NCBI GenBank assembly: GCA_963700185.1
Contig: CAVOWP010000007.1
Location: 1-64,000, forward strand
Source of the DNA: AP-15 sp963700185
GTDB taxonomy: Bacteria; Pseudomonadota; Alphaproteobacteria; ATCC43930; CGMCC-115725
Reading direction: 5' to 3'
Length of the DNA: 64,000 nucleotides
Position 1 is the first letter of the stretch. Each line of letters opens with the position of its first letter. Below the pieces are notes generated by a model. That model saw nothing but the letters and a program-made list of their open reading frames with translations. It was not told the DNA's origin and made no database searches. Shown here in pieces: positions 60,875 through 64,000 of this stretch. The position numbers were made by a program, and so were the translations under genes.

Positions 60875-62098
60875 TCAACCTGCCGTGGAGGCACTTACAT
60901 GCTCGGGGCGAAAGCCGAGGCCGATGAGGCGGGCGGGGAGTCGCCGCAGAAACGGCATCCGCCCCAAGAGCCGCACCGCGAATGGCGGCGACATCTTTGC
61001 GGTGCTTGCCAGCACTCGGCCTATCACCCGGTTCTGCAGGACCACCTGAAGCCGCTGCGTCGCACGCGTCGGAAACTCGCGGCGGCGCTGCACGGCTTCG
61101 AGATCCCGCTGCGAAACCGAACCCTGGAGAAGCCGCGGGGTGAGAATGTTCGCGGTGGCGACAGCGTCCTGGATCGCGAGGTTGATCCCGACGCCACCGA
61201 TCGGCGACATCGCATGAGCGGCGTCGCCGATGCATAGCAACCCGGGCCGGTGCCACGCCCGCAAGCGATCCACGGATACGCTCAACAGCTTCACATCGGA
61301 CCAATCCTTCAGCTCGTCGACCCGGTCGCGCAGGTAGGGAGCGAGACCCGCGATCTCCTGCCGCAGAGCCGGCAAACCACGAGCCTGGATCTCGTCAAAC
61401 CCGCCTTTCGCGATCACGATGGCGCATTGCCAATAGTCTTCGCGGTTGAGCATTACAAAGATGCGGCCGGTGTCGACTTGCCCGAGGGTCTGCCCCGGAT
61501 CCTCCGAGCGGCGTGACAGCCGCATCCACAGCACGTCCATCGGCGCGCCGAGATCGATGACATCGAGACCGGCCCGCTCACGCAGCGTGGAATGGCGTCC
61601 GTCGGCGGCAACGACCAGATCCGCCTTGACCCTGATCTCTCCGCCGGGGGTCGTCGCCAGCAATCCGGTTACAACCCCGCTCTCGACCGTCAGATCGCGG
61701 GCTTCGGCCTCCATCTTCAACTGGAAGGCCGGAAATCTCTTGGCATGCTCGGCGAGAAAATCGAGGAAATCCCATTGCGGCATCAAGGCGATGAACCGGG
61801 AGTGGGTAGGTAAATGCGTGAAGTCCGCTACCTCGATAAACTCGTCTCCGATCTGCGCCCCGAGCGTGCGGACTTCCTGGTGCGGACGCTGCAGAAACTC
61901 GTCGAGCAGCCCCAGCTCGTACATGATCTCGAGGGTCGAGGGGTGAATTGTATCCCCGCGGAAATCGCGCAAGAAATCGGCATGTTTTTCGAGAACGAGA
62001 ACAGAGATCCCGGCTCGGGCGAGCAGAAAGCCGAGCATCATACCGGCGGGGCCCCCGCCGGCGATGCAGCAGCGAACCGAAACCTCGGGATCCGTCAT
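60875..62098 (-). CDS. FAD-dependent monooxygenase (aromatic hydroxylase type)
   Basis: 407 residues. GGGPAGMMLGFLLARAG (FAD ADP-binding), RGDTIHPSTLEIMYELGLLD, the DG motif AADGRHSTLRE and CIGDAAHAMSPIGGVGINLA (FAD ribityl). Family members hydroxylate aromatic substrates using NAD(P)H and O2 (PHBH, ubiquinone hydroxylases). Substrate unknown. It lies next to a broken crotonase and may be part of a lost aromatic degradation path. Confidence 0.9.
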   Translation of the reverse strand: MTDPEVSVRCCIAGGGPAGMMLGFLLARAGISVLVLEKHADFLRDFRGDTIHPSTLEIMYELGLLDEFLQRPHQEVRTLGAQIGDEFIEVADFTHLPTHSRFIALMPQWDFLDFLAEHAKRFPAFQLKMEAEARDLTVESGVVTGLLATTPGGEIRVKADLVVAADGRHSTLRERAGLDVIDLGAPMDVLWMRLSRRSEDPGQTLGQVDTGRIFVMLNREDYWQCAIVIAKGGFDEIQARGLPALRQEIAGLAPYLRDRVDELKDWSDVKLLSVSVDRLRAWHRPGLLCIGDAAHAMSPIGGVGINLAIQDAVATANILTPRLLQGSVSQRDLEAVQRRREFPTRATQRLQVVLQNRVIGRVLASTAKMSPPFAVRLLGRMPFLRRLPARLIGLGFRPEHVSASTAG

Positions 62099-62177
62099 GA
62101 CATCTCCCGCCTAGCTCACCCGCCCGGCCGCACCGGACTCGACCGGATCTGGGCCCGGTGGAACGGGGTCCAGATAT

Positions 62178-62393
62178 TTAGATGGGAGGCGACGATGGTA
62201 AGTGGACCAGCTGGGCCGATTTCAGCTTTTCCAGCCGTGCTGTCTCCTTCGCCGTGATATAATCACGGTAGGCTGCACGGTCTGCGTCGGCCACGGTGGC
62301 CTGGGTTGGAACAGCACACACGGTCGGGCAGCGCGTCACCCCTTTGGTGCTCAAAAACGCGGCAACGGCTGCTTCGTAATCGGCCTCAGACAT
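62178..62393 (-). CDS. small hypothetical protein
   Basis: 71 residues behind GAGGAGAGATACGCG. EADYEAAVAAFLSTKGVTRC PTVCAVPTQATVADADRAAY, then a short charged helix. Two Cys in GVTRCPTVC. Seen in alphaproteobacteria as an unassigned short protein. Confidence 0.6.
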   Translation of the reverse strand: MSEADYEAAVAAFLSTKGVTRCPTVCAVPTQATVADADRAAYRDYITAKETARLEKLKSAQLVHLPSSPPI

Positions 62394-62576
62394 CGCGTAT
62401 CTCTCCTCGGGTGAATGGTGCCCTCAGATAGCGCGCGGCGGGTTAATGATGGGTTTAGAGCAATACCTCTAAAAAAGTTTTAGAAAAGCCGGCTAACCCG
62501 TGCGAGTCGGCTGGCGTTTCGCACGATTCTCGCCGATATATGCGAGGCGGGGGGATTAGCAGGACGAGGTTGGACC

Positions 62577-63410
62577 TTGGTCCATCCCGATTGTACAGTG
62601 AGGTTTTGGGGGGTGCGGGGCAGTATAGCCTGCCCGGGGCCCGACACCGTTCGGTATGGCGGCAACACCTCTTGCGTCGAGATCCGCTGCGGCGATCACC
62701 TGATGGTCTTCGACGGTGGGACCGGGCTGCGCTTGCTGGGCAACGAACTGATGGCCTCGGGCCGGCCTGCCGACCTCGATCTCTTTTATAGTCACACGCA
62801 TTTCGACCACATCTGCGGATTGCCGTTTTTTGCGCCGTGTTACGATGCAGCGAGCAGCTTGCGCATCTGGGCCGGGCATTTGAACGGCAACAAGGGCATC
62901 GAAGCGGTGCTCAACAAGATGATGATCGCGCCGCTGTTCCCGATCCCGATGGGCATCTTTACTGCCAAGATGGAATTCACCGACTTTGCCGCCGGCGACG
63001 TGCTGACACCCCATGCGGGAATCCGCCTTAGCACGGGGCCGCTCAACCATCCCAACGGCGCCACCGGTTATCGCGTCGAGTATGCCGGAAAGGTCGTGGC
63101 CTATATCACCGATACCGAACATCGGCCGGGCGAACTCGACCCCAATGTCCTCTCCCTCATCAAGGGTGCCGAGGTGATGATCTACGACGCCTCCTATACC
63201 GACGCCGAATTTCCAGCCCACAAGGATTGGGGACATTCGACCTGGCAAGAGGGCGTGCGTCTTGCCGATGCGGCGGATGTGAAGACCCTCGTGATTTTTC
63301 ACCACGACCCCGGCCACGACGACGACTTCATGGACCAGGTCGCCGCCGAGGCGGCGGCGGCCCGGCCCGGCACCATCGTGGCACAGGAAGGTCTCGTACT
63401 GCGGCCGTGA
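62577..63410 (+). CDS. MBL-fold metallohydrolase
   Basis: 277 residues from TTG 62577. RFWGVRGSIACPGPDTVRYG GNTSCVEI begins the metallo-beta-lactamase fold; SHTHFDHICGLPFF is the metal site, followed by DTEHRPGEL and a second HD motif (FHHDPGHDDDFM). This resembles MBL hydrolases of the phosphodiesterase/RNase Z-like class, possibly with cyclic nucleotide or phosphonate substrates. No clear ribosome site. Confidence 0.88.
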   Translation: MVHPDCTVRFWGVRGSIACPGPDTVRYGGNTSCVEIRCGDHLMVFDGGTGLRLLGNELMASGRPADLDLFYSHTHFDHICGLPFFAPCYDAASSLRIWAGHLNGNKGIEAVLNKMMIAPLFPIPMGIFTAKMEFTDFAAGDVLTPHAGIRLSTGPLNHPNGATGYRVEYAGKVVAYITDTEHRPGELDPNVLSLIKGAEVMIYDASYTDAEFPAHKDWGHSTWQEGVRLADAADVKTLVIFHHDPGHDDDFMDQVAAEAAAARPGTIVAQEGLVLRP

Positions 63411-63440
63411 TAAGCAGCTGGCGGGACTACTGGCTCGCGG

Positions 63441-64000
63441 ATGCCCGATCGGTTTCGCGTCGAAGTCGCCCCTTCGCAACACGTCACGGCCATAGACTAC
63501 CCCGCCGCGGCGGGGAGCCGCGCGGGCGTGACATTGATCCTCGGACACGGAGCGGGAGCCGACCAGACGAGCGGCTTCATGGTCGCTTTCGCGAGTGCGC
63601 TGGCGGACCGTGGGATCGATATCGTCACGTTCAATTTTCTTTACAGCGAGAACCGCCGTCGCATTCCCGATCCGAACGCCAGATTGGAAAGCTGCTGGCG
63701 CGCCGTCATCGAGACCGTGCGAGGCCGGATTACCTCAGGCGCCGGTAAGCTGGCGGTTGGCGGCAAATCGATGGGCGGGCGTATCGCATCGCAGGTCGCC
63801 GCGGGCGGCGCCGGCGATTTGGCCGGGCTGGTGTTTCTCGGCTATCCCTTGCATCCGCCCGGCAGGCCCGACCGGCTGCGCGCGGCCCACCTGCGAGACG
63901 TCAAGGCTCCGATGCTGTTCGTGCAAGGCTCCCGCGACGCCTTTGGCGCGCCCGCCGAGCTGCGGCCGATCATCAGCCAGCTCGAGCCCGCCGCAGATCT
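63441..64000 (+). CDS. alpha/beta hydrolase (KANL3/Tex30-like), partial
   Basis: Starts ATG 63441 and runs off the window. GHGAGADQTSGFMVAFASAL is the oxyanion/acyl region, GGKSMGGRIASQVA the Ser elbow, LVFLGYPLHPPGRPDRLR and VQGSRDAFGAP the Asp region. The family has dienelactone hydrolase-like folds; function uncertain. It follows the MBL gene by 30 bases, so it may be in the same operon. Confidence 0.85.
   Translation, partial: MPDRFRVEVAPSQHVTAIDYPAAAGSRAGVTLILGHGAGADQTSGFMVAFASALADRGIDIVTFNFLYSENRRRIPDPNARLESCWRAVIETVRGRITSGAGKLAVGGKSMGGRIASQVAAGGAGDLAGLVFLGYPLHPPGRPDRLRAAHLRDVKAPMLFVQGSRDAFGAPAELRPIISQLEPAAD

Overview
The window looks like a high-GC alphaproteobacterial chromosome, probably Hyphomicrobiales or Rhodospirillales-like. 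I infer this from gene content: the NDUFA12-MlaD-DUF2155-aat-accC-accB-aroQ neighbourhood, a B12-dependent ribonucleotide reductase, the S21 / cold-shock pair, a RibB with a dead cyclohydrolase half, and sigma-54 promoters on ammonium transporter genes. No finer placement is possible from the sequence alone.

Layout. Bases 1-10,000 are accessory and decayed: a short-chain dehydrogenase / hydrolase operon with several frameshifts, one intact class III adenylate cyclase-TPR protein, small lipoproteins and secreted proteins, a broken nucleotide-modification gene (Nmad3-like), fragments of other genes, a crotonase and a serine recombinase remnant, ending at tRNA-Val(GAC). From 10.2 to 25.5 kb lies a mostly intact block of acyl-CoA ligases, SDR, phosphotransferase/DUF6285, gltX, gltA and ribB. 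It is interrupted at 17.9-19.8 kb by a TIGR04222 - DUF692 (MNIO) - small protein cluster in which every gene carries a frameshift. From 25.5 to 31.4 kb is an ammonium/nitrogen block: amtB and a PII gene, a PP2C-kinase fusion and a second Amt; both transporters have recognisable -24/-12 promoters. From 31.4 to 43.1 kb come an accessory FtsH, an MlaC/HpnM-like protein, two mandelate-racemase-type enzymes around a metallo-beta-lactamase hydrolase, metC, a CocE hydrolase and an SMP-30 lactonase.

From 43.3 to 46.9 kb is a second junk island: an IS1182-type element, a potassium-channel fragment, and a low-GC decayed membrane-protein gene. From 46.9 to 57.2 kb is housekeeping: nrdJ, NDUFA12, mlaD, DUF2155, aat, accC, accB, aroQ, rpsU, cspA. 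Two copies of a ~130 bp palindromic repeat are found here inside coding sequence and read in the same frame: one adds about 43 residues to nrdJ, the other forms the C-terminus of a DUF559 gene wedged between accB and accC. The right end carries a glycosyltransferase pair, a crotonase remnant, an FAD monooxygenase, an MBL-fold hydrolase and a partial alpha/beta hydrolase.

The most interesting signals are the translated palindromic element, the DUF559 insertion in the acc operon, and the TIGR04222/MNIO cluster, whose Cys/Gly-rich tail could be an enzyme substrate. Frameshifts concentrate in the accessory regions while the housekeeping genes are clean, which favours real decay, but raw-read checks are needed to exclude assembly errors.
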